In this document: piece after piece, positions 8,785 to 17,985 of the stretch
Layout of the letters: the number at the start of each line of letters is the position of its first letter
Numbering within the stretch: position 1 is the first letter of the stretch
Source of the DNA: Bacteroidaceae bacterium HV4-6-C5C
Lineage (GTDB): Bacteria; Bacteroidota; Bacteroidia; Bacteroidales; Bacteroidaceae
Direction: 5' to 3'
Assembly: GCA_007896885.1 (NCBI GenBank)
Contig: VOIU01000023.1
Span: forward strand, 1-49,863
Length of the DNA: 49,863 nucleotides
The notes under the pieces: model-generated
What the model saw: the letters and a program-made list of their open reading frames with translations, nothing else
The model's database searches: none
What the model was told of the DNA's origin: nothing
Made by a program: the position numbers and the translations under genes

Positions 8785-9999
8785 ATGAAAAAGTATATCG
8801 TAAAGCACTTCCATCTTCTATTTATCATCTTTTGTGTTTGCATCACGCCTATTCAGGCACAAAGCACAAAAGAGAACCACAGCGATTCCATACGACTAAG
8901 CCTACTAACTTGTGCACCCGGGCAAGAAATATATTCCTTATTTGGGCATACAGCTATCCGCTATGAAAACTTTACGCAGCATATTGACGCTGTTTTTAAT
9001 TATGGTATATTCAGTTTCAACACACCCAATTTCATATTAAGATTTACACTGGGAGAAACAGATTACCAGCTTGGGGTATCAAGCTACGAGCAGTTTGCAG
9101 CTGAATACAATTATTATGGACGAAGTGTATGGCAACAGACACTAAATCTAAACATTGAAGAAAAAAAACGGCTCATTGAGCTTTTAGAGACCAATTACCG
9201 CCCCGAAAATAGAGTTTATCGATATAATTTCTTTTACGACAACTGTGCAACCCGTCCGAGAGATCAGATTGAAAAAGCAATCATAGGAAAACTTATTTAT
9301 CCTGAAGATATGAAAGATGACCAAACAGGAAAAAGCTTCAGAGATATTATTCACCAATATACGAAAGGACATCCATGGGATCGTTTCGGTATAGACCTCT
9401 GCATCGGAAGTAAGGCTGATAAGCCTATTAATCGGCGTTTAATGATGTTTGCTCCTTTTTATGTCAAAGATTTCTTTAGTAAAACTATAATATTAGACAG
9501 ACATAACAACAAACGCCCATTAATTGAGCTAGAAGAGAAAATTATAACACAAGACAATACCACAAGTGATTCCAGCTTATCAATAACTCCATTACAAGCA
9601 TCTTTACTTTTATTTATATTGATAACAGCATTAACCATATATGGGATAAGATGTAAAAAAAACTTTTGGGGAGCAGATATTATTTTATTTTCCATCGCTG
9701 GTATTGCCGGATGTATTCTTATATTCTTAGCAATATTCTCGTCTCACCCTGCAGTAAGCCCCAATTACTTATTATTTATATTCCACCCCTTACATTTATT
9801 ATTGCTCCCTTGGGTAATCAAACAGGTTAAAAAGAAAAGGCGTAGCATATACTTAATGTTAAATTGTGGCGTTTTAACACTTTTTATCTTGCTTTGGTGG
9901 TTCATTCCTCAAAAAATTGATCTGGCAGTATTACCTTTGGCACTTTGTTTGCTGGTACGTTCTACAAGCAACCTCATTCTCACATATAAAAAGGATTAA
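8785..9999 (+). CDS. DUF4105 (Lnb N-terminal-like) periplasmic/membrane protein
   Basis: 404 residues. Signal peptide at about 1-26 (cleavage after IQAQ), a DUF4105 domain at about 35-170, and a C-terminal membrane region with several hydrophobic helices from about 272 to 400. The DUF4105 hallmarks are visible: LLTCAPGQEIYSLFGHTAIRYE, then FNYGIFSFNTPNF, YRYNFFYDNCATRPRD. The conserved His and Cys/Asp of the family are retained (GHTAI, DNCATRPRD); the family has been related to NlpC/P60-like cysteine folds, so a hydrolase or lipid-binding role is possible but unproven. The stop overlaps the next start (TAATG at 9997-10001), so it is translationally coupled to the PafA-like protein, suggesting joint action at the envelope. 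Confidence 0.85.
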   Translation: MKKYIVKHFHLLFIIFCVCITPIQAQSTKENHSDSIRLSLLTCAPGQEIYSLFGHTAIRYENFTQHIDAVFNYGIFSFNTPNFILRFTLGETDYQLGVSSYEQFAAEYNYYGRSVWQQTLNLNIEEKKRLIELLETNYRPENRVYRYNFFYDNCATRPRDQIEKAIIGKLIYPEDMKDDQTGKSFRDIIHQYTKGHPWDRFGIDLCIGSKADKPINRRLMMFAPFYVKDFFSKTIILDRHNNKRPLIELEEKIITQDNTTSDSSLSITPLQASLLLFILITALTIYGIRCKKNFWGADIILFSIAGIAGCILIFLAIFSSHPAVSPNYLLFIFHPLHLLLLPWVIKQVKKKRRSIYLMLNCGVLTLFILLWWFIPQKIDLAVLPLALCLLVRSTSNLILTYKKD

Positions 10000-11570
10000 T
10001 GAAAAAGGGTCTTATCACTTCCATACTTGCTCTAACATTTACCGGCAGTTTGCAGGCACAATCATCCATTCCTGCTCCTAAATTAGTAGTTACGTTGACA
10101 ATAGATCAGTTGCGTACAGACTATATGGAGGCTTTTTCATCTTTATATGGAGATAAAGGATTTAAAAGATTAATGCGCGAAGGAAAGGTCTTCAAGGAAA
10201 TCAATTTTCCTTTTTCAAATATAGACCGTGCATCTGCCATTGCTGCTATTTACACAGGTAGCGTCCCATATAAAAATGGGATTATAGCAGACGATTGGCT
10301 GGACATAAACACCTTAAGACCGGCAAATTGTGTAAATGACCCCGCATTCATGGGTAATTATACAGATGAATGTTCTTCTCCTTCACAATTGATTGCTTCC
10401 ACGTTTGCCGATGAACTAAAGGTATCGAGTAGGAACAATAGTTTGGTTTTCTCAATTGCACCATACAGAGATGCAGCCATTTTTGGTGCAGGGCACTCGG
10501 GTAACGGTGCATTTTGGATTAATGAAAATACAGGTAAATGGTGTGGGACTACTTATTATAGTGAGTTCCCTTGGTGGATTAACGATTATAATGATAAAAA
10601 ATCACTCGATTTCCGCATTCGGGACATCGAGTGGACTCCTGTTCATCCTTTTACAAGCTACAAGTTTTTACCAGAATGGAGAGATCAATCTTTCAAATAT
10701 AAATTTGATAGCGAACGTCAAAATAAGTTCCGCAGATTAATTGCCAGTCCGTTTGTGAATGATGAAGTCAACTTACTTACAGAAGAACTTTTAGACAAAA
10801 GTACTATAGGCAAGGATGATACGGTTGACCTGCTGGCATTAACTTACTATGCAGGAAATTACAACCACAAGAGTGTGCAGGAATGTGCTATGGAAATACA
10901 AGACACTTATGTACGCTTGGACCGTAGCATTGCCTCTTTAATAGACCTCATAGATCGTAAAATAGGATTGCATAATGTTGTGTTTTGCATAACATCTACT
11001 GGCTACACCGAACCGGATGCACCCGACCAAGGTATCTATCGGATACCCGGTGGAGAGTTTTATATGAATCGTTGTACCACCTTACTCAACATGTACCTTA
11101 TGGCTACTTATGGTGAAGGGCATTATGTAGATGGATATTACGATCGACAAATATATCTCAACCATAAGTTAATTGAAGACAAGCAGCTTGATTTAGCTCT
11201 AATTCAAGAAAAGTCGGCCGACTTTTTAACTCTAGTTAGCGGTGTTCGCGAAGTTTACTCGGCGCATCGTTTATTGCAAGGAGCATGGTCACCGGAAATA
11301 GAACGAATTCGGAATTCATTCTACCGTAAACGCTCGGGTGATTTAATGATAGACGTATTACCCGGCTGGACCATCGTTCAAGAAAAAGCAAATGACAATC
11401 GTGTTGTCCGAGATACCGAAATAACAGCCCCTCTCATATTCTTAGGAACAGGAATTAAACCTGAAACGATAAACATACCCGTCAGTTCAACCCGAATTGC
11501 TCCAACAATAAGCAATATCATGCGCATTCGGGCTCCCAACGCTTGTTCTGCCACCCCAATTGATTTATAG
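9999..11570 (+). CDS. PafA-like alkaline phosphatase superfamily protein, predicted catalytically dead
   Basis: 523 residues, signal peptide at about 1-20 (cleavage after LQAQ), then one alkaline phosphatase-superfamily domain. The fold signature is clear (KLVVTLTIDQLRTDYM, IYTGSVPYKNGI, GAGHSGNGAFW, IQDTYVRLDRSIASLIDLID), resembling Elizabethkingia PafA over its whole length. Compared with PafA as I remember it, Asp36 is kept, but the nucleophile Thr position is Arg77. The metal ligands are also replaced: DYVGH reads YYAGN (283-287), ADHG reads STGY (333-336) and the last His, in SHIPL, is Thr in ITAPL. Asn100 of PafA corresponds to Asp98. So metal binding and phosphoryl transfer should be lost. 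It is coupled to the DUF4105 gene by a one-base overlap and lies upstream of secA. Confidence 0.87.
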   Translation: MKKGLITSILALTFTGSLQAQSSIPAPKLVVTLTIDQLRTDYMEAFSSLYGDKGFKRLMREGKVFKEINFPFSNIDRASAIAAIYTGSVPYKNGIIADDWLDINTLRPANCVNDPAFMGNYTDECSSPSQLIASTFADELKVSSRNNSLVFSIAPYRDAAIFGAGHSGNGAFWINENTGKWCGTTYYSEFPWWINDYNDKKSLDFRIRDIEWTPVHPFTSYKFLPEWRDQSFKYKFDSERQNKFRRLIASPFVNDEVNLLTEELLDKSTIGKDDTVDLLALTYYAGNYNHKSVQECAMEIQDTYVRLDRSIASLIDLIDRKIGLHNVVFCITSTGYTEPDAPDQGIYRIPGGEFYMNRCTTLLNMYLMATYGEGHYVDGYYDRQIYLNHKLIEDKQLDLALIQEKSADFLTLVSGVREVYSAHRLLQGAWSPEIERIRNSFYRKRSGDLMIDVLPGWTIVQEKANDNRVVRDTEITAPLIFLGTGIKPETINIPVSSTRIAPTISNIMRIRAPNACSATPIDL

Positions 11571-11628
11571 TAGACCTTGTAAAATCAAAAAAGGAATTGT
11601 AAACTACTAATAAATCAGCATTTTAATG

Positions 11629-11636
11629 TATTTTTG
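11629..11636 (+). promoter_or_regulatory. Candidate -7 box (TAttTTTG) for secA
   Basis: TAnnTTTG match 65 bp before the secA ATG, giving a predicted leader of about 55-60 nt. No good -33 TTTG was seen, so the call rests on the -7 element alone. Confidence 0.5.
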
Positions 11637-11700
11637 CCAAATTATAAATGGGCAAAGTATACCCAATTCGAGTTAAGTAATAAAATTAATATTAGATAAA

Positions 11701-14700
11701 ATGGGATTGAATGATTTTTTAAGCGCTATTTTCGGAAATAAATCCGCGAGAGATATGAAAGAGATCCAACCGTGGGTGGAAAAGATCAAAACGATATACC
11801 CCGAAATAGCAGGATTAGATAATGACGCACTACGTGCAAGAACAATTGAAATCAAAGAGTACATCCGCAACTCTGCAGCAGAAGAAAGTGCAAAAGTAGA
11901 GGAACTCAAAGCCAGTGTGGAAAATATAGAGCTGGAAAAGCGTGAAGATGTATTTGCACAAATAGACAAACTTGAAAAAGATATATTGGAAATGTACGAG
12001 AAAGCACTTGACGAGGTGCTTCCAGCCGCATTTTCAATTGTGAAAGAAACCGCTAAACGTTTCACTGAAAATGAAGAAATCGTTGTTACTGCCACAGAAT
12101 TCGACCGTCACCTTGCTGCTACAAAAGATTTTGTACGTATCGATGGCGAAAAGGCCATCTACAAAAACCACTGGATTGCCGGTGGTAGCGAGATCACTTG
12201 GAACATGATACATTACGATGTACAGCTATTCGGTGGAGTCGTACTACACAAAGGTAAAATTGCGGAAATGGCCACCGGTGAAGGAAAAACATTGGTTGCA
12301 ACCCTTCCGGTATTCCTTAATGCCTTAACAGGTAATGGCGTACATGTAGTAACCGTAAATGACTATTTGTCAAAACGTGACTCCGAATGGATGGGGCCTT
12401 TATATATGTTCCACGGATTAAGTGTAGATTGTATCGACAAACATCAGCCAAACTCCGACGCACGCCGCCAAGCCTATTTAGCCGATATTACATTCGGAAC
12501 AAACAATGAATTTGGTTTTGACTATTTGCGTGACAATATGGCTATTAGTCCGAAAGACCTCGTACAAAGACAACATAATTACGCCATAGTAGATGAGGTG
12601 GACTCCGTATTAATTGATGATGCTCGTACACCTCTTATTATATCAGGACCTGTTCCAAAGGGTGAAGACCAATTATTCGAAGAACTCCGTCCATTAGTAG
12701 AACGGTTAGTTGACGTTCAAAAGAAACTGGCAACTCAATACTTAGCGGATGCAAGACGTCTAATTGCTTCCAACGACAAAAAAGAGCAGGAAGAAGGATA
12801 TTTAGCCTTATTCCGTAGTCATAAAGCATTACCTAAAAACAAACCTTTGATAAAATACCTTAGTGAACAAGGTATTAAAGCCGGTATGCTAAAGACCGAA
12901 GAAATCTACATGGAGCAGAACAATAAACGAATGCATGAGGCTACCGATCCTCTGTATTTTGTCATTGACGAAAAACTGAACAGTGTAGATTTAACAGATA
13001 AAGGTACTGATTTGATAACCGGAAATGCAGAAGATCCTACTTTATTTATATTACCGGATATTACAGCCCAACTTTCGGAATTGGAAAGCGAAAAAAATCT
13101 ATCAGAAGAGGAACGTCTCGAGAAGAAAGACGCACTTTTAACCGAATATGCTATTAAATCAGAACGTGTACACACCATCAATCAGCTTTTAAAAGCATAT
13201 ACAATGTTTGAGAAAGATGACGAATACGTTGTGATAGACGGTCAGGTTAAAATCGTTGATGAACAAACCGGTCGTATTATGGAAGGAAGACGCTACTCCG
13301 ATGGATTACACCAAGCTATCGAAGCAAAGGAAAGAGTGAAAGTAGAAGCAGCAACGCAGACTTTTGCTACAATCACTCTTCAAAACTATTTCCGTATGTA
13401 CCACAAACTTTCAGGTATGACAGGTACGGCAGAAACTGAAGCTGGTGAGTTCTGGGATATCTACAAATTGGATGTTGTGGTAATTCCCACTAACCGTGCG
13501 ATTTCACGTATGGATATGAATGACCGCGTTTATAAAACAAAACGTGAAAAATATAAAGCTGTTATAGAGGAAATTGAGAAGATGGTAGAAGCCGGACGTC
13601 CGGTATTGGTTGGTACAACTTCAGTGGAAATCTCCGAGATGTTGAGCAAGATGCTCACTATGCGTAAGATTCCTCATAATGTATTAAATGCAAAATTACA
13701 CCAAAGAGAAGCTGATATCGTAGCTCAAGCCGGACAAAGTAGTACGGTAACCATTGCTACCAACATGGCAGGCCGTGGTACCGATATCAAATTAAGCTCT
13801 GAAGTAAAAGCAGCAGGTGGTCTTGCCATTATCGGTACTGAACGCCACGAATCACGCCGTGTAGACCGTCAGCTTCGTGGACGTGCAGGACGTCAAGGTG
13901 ACCCGGGTTCTTCCGTATTCTTTGTTTCTTTGGAAGATGATTTGATGCGCTTATTCTCATCCGATCGTATAGCCAGTGTCATGGACCGTTTAGGATTCAA
14001 GGAAGGAGAAATGATTGAGCACAAGATGATTTCAAACTCTATTGAACGCGCTCAGAAGAAAGTAGAAGAAAATAACTTTGGTATCCGTAAGCGTCTGTTG
14101 GAATACGATGATGTCATGAATAAACAACGTACGGTTGTTTACACAAAACGCCGTCACGCTTTGATGGGAGAACGCATTGGAATGGATATTGTAAATATGG
14201 TTTGGGATCGCTGTGTCACGGCAATAGAGGCTCCCGACTTTGAAAGCTGTAAGATGGATTTTCTACATACCTTGGCTATGGACGTTCCTTTCACCGAAGA
14301 GATGTACCGCGAAGAGAAGAAAGAAAAGCTTGCCGATATTGCTTTTGAAGAAGCTATGCAGCAATTTAAACGGAAAACAGAGAGAATGGCTCAAGTGGCA
14401 TTCCCTGTCATTAAACAAGTTTATGAGAATCAAGGTCATATCTATGAAAACATATTGATTCCTGTCACCGATGGCAAACGCATGTATAACATATCATGCA
14501 ATTTAAAAACAGCGTACGAAAATGAATGTAAGGAAGTGGTTAAAGCGTTTGAGAAATCAATTCTTTTGCACGTTATTGACGAAGCTTGGAAAGAAAACTT
14601 ACGTGAATTGGATGAGCTAAAACATTCGGTACAGAACGCAAGCTACGAACAAAAAGACCCATTGTTGATTTACAAATTAGAATCTGTAAATCTGTTCGAT

Positions 14701-14994
14701 ACAATGGTTGACAGAATCAACAATCAAACTGTATCTGTATTGATGCGTGGACAAATTCCTCTCCAAGAGCCACAACAAGTGCGCCAAGCTGCTCCTGAAG
14801 AGCGTCAGGATATGAGTAAATATCGTGAGCAAAAACAAGAATTGAATGATCCGAATCAAGAAGCTGCCGCTCAAAATGATACGCGCGAAGTAAAGCATGA
14901 ACCTATTAGAGTGGAAAAGACAGTAGGAAGGAATGATCCCTGTCCATGTGGAAGTGGAAAGAAATATAAAAACTGTCACGGGAAAAATGCCTAG
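11701..14994 (+). CDS. secA: Preprotein translocase ATPase SecA
   Basis: ATP-driven motor that pushes preproteins through SecYEG. 1097 residues, long for the family as in other Bacteroidetes because of inserts around 330-420. N-terminal [20 protein letters not shown]; Walker [12 protein letters not shown] near 197-207; [20 protein letters not shown] (Walker B); [17 protein letters not shown]; the second nucleotide-binding domain with [12 protein letters not shown] and [13 protein letters not shown]; helical scaffold and wing; and a C-terminal zinc-binding tail [14 protein letters not shown] that normally contacts SecB or lipids. All motifs are intact. It is transcribed alone or with the upstream pair, and a strong terminator follows at 15088-15128. 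Confidence 0.98.
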   Translation: MGLNDFLSAIFGNKSARDMKEIQPWVEKIKTIYPEIAGLDNDALRARTIEIKEYIRNSAAEESAKVEELKASVENIELEKREDVFAQIDKLEKDILEMYEKALDEVLPAAFSIVKETAKRFTENEEIVVTATEFDRHLAATKDFVRIDGEKAIYKNHWIAGGSEITWNMIHYDVQLFGGVVLHKGKIAEMATGEGKTLVATLPVFLNALTGNGVHVVTVNDYLSKRDSEWMGPLYMFHGLSVDCIDKHQPNSDARRQAYLADITFGTNNEFGFDYLRDNMAISPKDLVQRQHNYAIVDEVDSVLIDDARTPLIISGPVPKGEDQLFEELRPLVERLVDVQKKLATQYLADARRLIASNDKKEQEEGYLALFRSHKALPKNKPLIKYLSEQGIKAGMLKTEEIYMEQNNKRMHEATDPLYFVIDEKLNSVDLTDKGTDLITGNAEDPTLFILPDITAQLSELESEKNLSEEERLEKKDALLTEYAIKSERVHTINQLLKAYTMFEKDDEYVVIDGQVKIVDEQTGRIMEGRRYSDGLHQAIEAKERVKVEAATQTFATITLQNYFRMYHKLSGMTGTAETEAGEFWDIYKLDVVVIPTNRAISRMDMNDRVYKTKREKYKAVIEEIEKMVEAGRPVLVGTTSVEISEMLSKMLTMRKIPHNVLNAKLHQREADIVAQAGQSSTVTIATNMAGRGTDIKLSSEVKAAGGLAIIGTERHESRRVDRQLRGRAGRQGDPGSSVFFVSLEDDLMRLFSSDRIASVMDRLGFKEGEMIEHKMISNSIERAQKKVEENNFGIRKRLLEYDDVMNKQRTVVYTKRRHALMGERIGMDIVNMVWDRCVTAIEAPDFESCKMDFLHTLAMDVPFTEEMYREEKKEKLADIAFEEAMQQFKRKTERMAQVAFPVIKQVYENQGHIYENILIPVTDGKRMYNISCNLKTAYENECKEVVKAFEKSILLHVIDEAWKENLRELDELKHSVQNASYEQKDPLLIYKLESVNLFDTMVDRINNQTVSVLMRGQIPLQEPQQVRQAAPEERQDMSKYREQKQELNDPNQEAAAQNDTREVKHEPIRVEKTVGRNDPCPCGSGKKYKNCHGKNA

Positions 14995-15087
14995 TGAACT
15001 TTATGACTGTGAAAGAGATTAAAATAACTAGTAAGATATTTCTCTACAGCAGTTTATTTAAAAAGGCATAAATAAATATATTCCATA

Positions 15088-15128
15088 AAGAAAGCCTCAA
15101 ACGGTTAAAAACTGTTTGGGGCTTTCTT
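15088..15128 (+). terminator. Rho-independent terminator of secA
   Basis: Nearly 19-bp hairpin with two G-U pairs (arms 15088-15106 and 15110-15128, inner part AAACGGTT/AACTGTTT), beginning 94 bp after the secA stop and ending in a T-rich stretch (CTTTCTTATTT). Confidence 0.85.
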
Positions 15129-15145
15129 ATTTACCGACAAATCTT

Positions 15146-15153
15146 TATTTTTG
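15146..15153 (+). promoter_or_regulatory. Candidate -7 box (TAttTTTG) for the DUF6340-like lipoprotein gene
   Basis: TAnnTTTG match directly after the secA terminator. The predicted transcription start near 15160 excludes an in-frame ATG at 15151 and favours translation from the ATG at 15181. Confidence 0.55.
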
Positions 15154-15180
15154 TTCCTCATCTTAGAAAAAAGAACGGCT

Positions 15181-16287
15181 ATGACTAAATTCATCTTTTA
15201 TTTACTCTTCGCATGCAGTTGCTTATTCCAAAGTTGTGAAAGCGTGGAAGGTCTTTCTATAGACTACCTAGTTCCTGCAGATGTAAGCTTTCCTACTTCA
15301 CTAAAAAGAGTGGGAATTGTAAATAATATGCCTGCCATACCGGATAATACCAATATTGCAGATTCTATAAAAGAACCCAATGGAAAATTCGACATAGAGC
15401 GACAGCGAAAGTACTTAAATGGGAACCCGAGTATTACCACGGAGTCACTTGCCGAAGCGTTGGCAAAAGCCAATTATTTTGATGAAGTAGTAATTTGTGA
15501 CTCTGCCTTGCGAAGTAATGACAATATCGCTCGCGAAGCCGGATTGAGCAAAGAAGAAGTAGAGAGCTTGAGAAAAGAACTAGATGTTGACTTCCTTATT
15601 TCGCTGGAGAATATCCAGCTCTATGCCGTTCAGAAAATACAATATATGCCGGAGTGGTATGGAAATTTCAAAGGCACTGTAGACGTAAAAGTATTCCCTT
15701 CGATAAAAATATATGTCCCCAACCGTAACGGCCCGATGGTTACAATAAACGCTAACGACAGCATTTTTTGGGAAGAAGAGGCAAAAACCCCAGAAAAGGT
15801 AAAGGCTTTATTGATAAAGAACAAAGAGATGGTAAATCAAGCCTCCGATTTTGCAGGAAGTGTCCCCGTAAAGAATCTTGTTCCACATTGGGAAACGGCA
15901 GAACGCTATTATCTGATTGGGAACTCACCGACTATGCGCGATGCAGGATATTATGCACGACAAAAGAATTGGGACAGAGCAATAGAATTGTGGAAAGAGA
16001 CCTATAATGCCAAAAAAGGGAAACAGCAAATGTATGCTGCATATAATCTCGCTTTGGGATATGAAATGAAAGATAGCATTGATAAAGCTCAAGAATGGGC
16101 AATGGAAGCACAGCGAATTGCAAAGAAAGTAGACAAGATAGACGATATGTATCCCAAAGAATTATTAGTACCAAATCTTGTCCCCAATTATTACGCGGCA
16201 AGTAATTACGTGAAAGAATTGGAACGCCGTAAAGAGTATATACTGAAGCTTAACATGCAAATGGGACGTTTCAAAGATGATTTTTAA
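15181..16287 (+). CDS. DUF6340-like lipoprotein with TPR-like C-terminus
   Basis: Taken from the ATG at 15181 (368 residues), because translation from there begins with a proper lipoprotein signal (MTKFIFYLLFACSCLFQSCES, lipobox LFQSC) and because the likely promoter at 15146-15153 lies across the upstream ATG at 15151. The first domain (SIDYLVPADVSFPTSLKRVGIVNNM...) is a Bacteroidetes family I recognise as DUF6340; it resembles CsgG/TolB-N-like envelope lipoproteins that sense or build export structures. The C-terminal third (WDRAIELWKETYNAKKGKQQMYAAYNLALGYEMKDSIDKAQEWAMEA) is TPR-like. Function unknown; a periplasmic or outer membrane-attached protein. Confidence 0.75.
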   Translation: MTKFIFYLLFACSCLFQSCESVEGLSIDYLVPADVSFPTSLKRVGIVNNMPAIPDNTNIADSIKEPNGKFDIERQRKYLNGNPSITTESLAEALAKANYFDEVVICDSALRSNDNIAREAGLSKEEVESLRKELDVDFLISLENIQLYAVQKIQYMPEWYGNFKGTVDVKVFPSIKIYVPNRNGPMVTINANDSIFWEEEAKTPEKVKALLIKNKEMVNQASDFAGSVPVKNLVPHWETAERYYLIGNSPTMRDAGYYARQKNWDRAIELWKETYNAKKGKQQMYAAYNLALGYEMKDSIDKAQEWAMEAQRIAKKVDKIDDMYPKELLVPNLVPNYYAASNYVKELERRKEYILKLNMQMGRFKDDF

Positions 16288-16318
16288 TAAAAAGTTAAAG
16301 AGCTTATTATTTTTTTTA

Positions 16319-16326
16319 TACCTTTG
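16319..16326 (+). promoter_or_regulatory. Candidate -7 box (TAccTTTG) for the acidic 148-residue protein
   Basis: TAnnTTTG match 29 bp before the ATG at 16355, in an AT-rich gap, giving a leader of about 20 nt. No matching -33 element was identified. Confidence 0.5.
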
Positions 16327-16354
16327 AAAAGTATTTAGAAAGAAAAAGTCATAT

Positions 16355-16801
16355 ATGAAACTTAGCCAATCGTCTTTATCGCTCCTCGAATCTACAATAA
16401 AAAAAGCTGTAGGAAAGTACCCATGTAGTTGTGAACAGACTATTGTAACGGATATTCATCTTCAGCCTAATCAAAATTCCGGTGAATTGTGTATCTTTGA
16501 TGACGAAGATACTGAGTTGGCAAATGTAGTTATAGAGGAATGGGCGGCATACGAAGGAGATGACTTTTATGAATATGTGGAACGCATTTTGTCCACATTG
16601 CTCAACAATATAAAGTCGGAAGCTAATTTTGATAAACTAGCTATTCTTAAGCCCTATTCATTTGTATTGGTCGACGATGAAAAAGAAACGCTTGCCGAAC
16701 TTTTGCTCATAGATGATGACACACTTCTTGTAAATGATGAACTGCTAAAAGGTTTGGATGAAGAATTAGACGCTTTCTTAAAAGATTTATTAGCTGATTA
16801 A
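16355..16801 (+). CDS. Conserved acidic hypothetical protein
   Basis: 148 residues, very acidic (Asp/Glu-rich throughout, ending LDEELDAFLKDLLAD), no signal peptide and no membrane segment, so presumably cytoplasmic. I do not recognise a domain. The middle (ELCIFDDEDTELANVVIEEWAAYEGDDFYEYVERIL) reads like a small alpha/beta protein. Its own promoter-like box lies 29 bp upstream and the coding pattern (in-frame from ATG to TAA, normal composition for this genome) supports a real gene. It stands alone between the lipoprotein and the ECF sigma unit on the other strand. Confidence 0.7.
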   Translation: MKLSQSSLSLLESTIKKAVGKYPCSCEQTIVTDIHLQPNQNSGELCIFDDEDTELANVVIEEWAAYEGDDFYEYVERILSTLLNNIKSEANFDKLAILKPYSFVLVDDEKETLAELLLIDDDTLLVNDELLKGLDEELDAFLKDLLAD

Positions 16802-16911
16802 GCAACATACTCCACTAAGTAATTACTAAAGCGTAGCTAAGATGCAGTTGGTATGTGGTTCATGCTAGCGAATATTTAGTACCATCCAATAAAAGAATAT
16901 TCTTGCTCATA

Positions 16912-17298
16912 TTATAATCCGGAATGACGCTTAAAATACATTTTCCGCATCCAATGATCGAATGCCAGGAAAATGGGAATCAGTATAACAAATAAGAAAT
17001 AAAAACCGGGGATATATACATCCGTTGAGGGAGTACTAAATTGAAAAGCCTTCGAAAAAAAGCTTTCTATATTTTCACCAAAATAGTATATCAAGCCACC
17101 CAATCCACTTGCAATTAGAAATAAGGCAGCAACAATTGTAGCTAAAAGTGTTCTCCGTTCCACTTTCTTTTCATGAAGAAGCAGAGATTCCTCTACTTTT
17201 TGCATCGTTTGAAAAGTAAAATTAGAAGCTAAACGAAAACGGCCTTGCTCACCAATGGCTCTTTTCAATCCTTTATCTTTATATGCTTCGTTCATCAT
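16912..17298 (-). CDS. Small membrane protein coupled to an ECF sigma factor (possible anti-sigma partner)
   Basis: 128 residues: an N-terminal cytoplasmic part rich in charged residues (about 1-47), a transmembrane helix at about 50-72 (LLATIVAALFLIASGLGGLIYYF), a short periplasmic loop and a second helix at about 94-112 (IPGFYFLFVILIPIFLAF), then a basic cytoplasmic tail. Its ATG overlaps the sigma factor stop by four bases (ATGA), so the two are translationally coupled. That arrangement and the topology suggest an anti-sigma or sensor role, but no zinc-anti-sigma motif (HxxxCxxC) or FecR domain is present, so this is inference. Confidence 0.72.
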   Translation of the reverse strand: MMNEAYKDKGLKRAIGEQGRFRLASNFTFQTMQKVEESLLLHEKKVERRTLLATIVAALFLIASGLGGLIYYFGENIESFFSKAFQFSTPSTDVYIPGFYFLFVILIPIFLAFDHWMRKMYFKRHSGL

Positions 17299-17846
17299 TC
17301 TTCTTGTTTTATAAGTAAATACAGTTTCTTGCGTATCCTATGCAATTTTACTTTTGTATTGCTTTCGGTTATTCCCAATATAAGTGCAATCTCATTCACG
17401 GATTTTTCTTCCAAATAGAATAACGTAATTAAAGCTTTCTCATCAACTTCCAGTTTATCTATCGCCCGGTTTAGCTCCCCCATACTTTGTTCATTATCAT
17501 CATTAAGAATGAAATCAACTTGTTCATCCGAGATATTAGCGAGTAACACTTCATCCATTGCAAATATATCGTATTTTTTCTTTCGAGTTGCCGAGATCGC
17601 AGTATTATATGCTATTCGATATATCCAAGTGGAAAAATTGCTCTCAGCTTTAAATGAGGAAAGATGCTGGAAAGCTTTAAGAAAAGTATCTTGCGTCAAT
17701 TCCTCTGCATCCTCCTGACTGGAAACAATACGCACAATCAAATTAAATACTTGTTGGCCGTATTTATCCAGAAAGTATTCATAAAGAATTGTCTTTCCAG
17801 TTAGTATATTTTGGATGATATGTGCTTCGCTATATTCCATTTTCAT
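17295..17846 (-). CDS. ECF-type RNA polymerase sigma factor
   Basis: 183 residues. Region 2 includes VFNLIVRIVSSQEDAEELTQDTFLKAFQHLSSFKAESNFSTWIYRIAYNTAISATRK; region 4 includes ALITLFYLEEKSVNEIALILGITESNTKVKLHRIRKKLY with the helix-turn-helix. No C-terminal extension. A TGTAACC-N15-CGTCTA promoter on the minus strand (17878 to 17851) lies immediately upstream, and an identical motif faces the divergent gene, so the factor probably controls itself and that gene. The predicted transcript start falls at about 17845-17843, so the mRNA is essentially leaderless and the second in-frame ATG at 17840 may be the true start. Confidence 0.92.
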   Translation of the reverse strand: MKMEYSEAHIIQNILTGKTILYEYFLDKYGQQVFNLIVRIVSSQEDAEELTQDTFLKAFQHLSSFKAESNFSTWIYRIAYNTAISATRKKKYDIFAMDEVLLANISDEQVDFILNDDNEQSMGELNRAIDKLEVDEKALITLFYLEEKSVNEIALILGITESNTKVKLHRIRKKLYLLIKQEE

Positions 17847-17850
17847 CTTT

Positions 17851-17878
17851 TAGACGCAGGTATATAAACAAGGTTACA
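17851..17878 (-). promoter_or_regulatory. ECF-type promoter of the sigma factor gene
   Basis: Reading the minus strand: -35 TGTAACC (17878-17872), 15-bp spacer, -10 CGTCTA (17856-17851). Motif and spacer length are the same as in the divergent promoter at 17912-17939, consistent with recognition by the sigma factor encoded next to it. Confidence 0.75.
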
Positions 17879-17911
17879 GATACAAAGAAAAAAAATATTA
17901 TTGAATATAAT

Positions 17912-17939
17912 TGTAACCTAAATAATTTCGATGCGTCTA
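17912..17939 (+). promoter_or_regulatory. ECF-type promoter of the DUF6249-like gene
   Basis: -35 TGTAACC (17912-17918), 15-bp spacer, -10 CGTCTA (17934-17939). Predicted start near 17946, leader about 40 nt to the ATG at 17986. Identical core elements face the sigma gene in the other direction. Confidence 0.75.
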
Positions 17940-17985
17940 AAGGGTGAGAACGAAACAAAATTGATAACTTAAAATAGAAAAGATT

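Noticed and set aside
8646..8966. A 106-codon frame on the plus strand overlapping the DUF4105 gene start
   Set aside because: It overlaps the signal peptide and domain of a well-supported gene in another frame, and its sequence shows no family features.
15151..15180. Ten-residue longer N-terminus for the DUF6340-like lipoprotein
   Set aside because: The likely -7 box overlaps that ATG and the added residues would spoil the lipoprotein signal.
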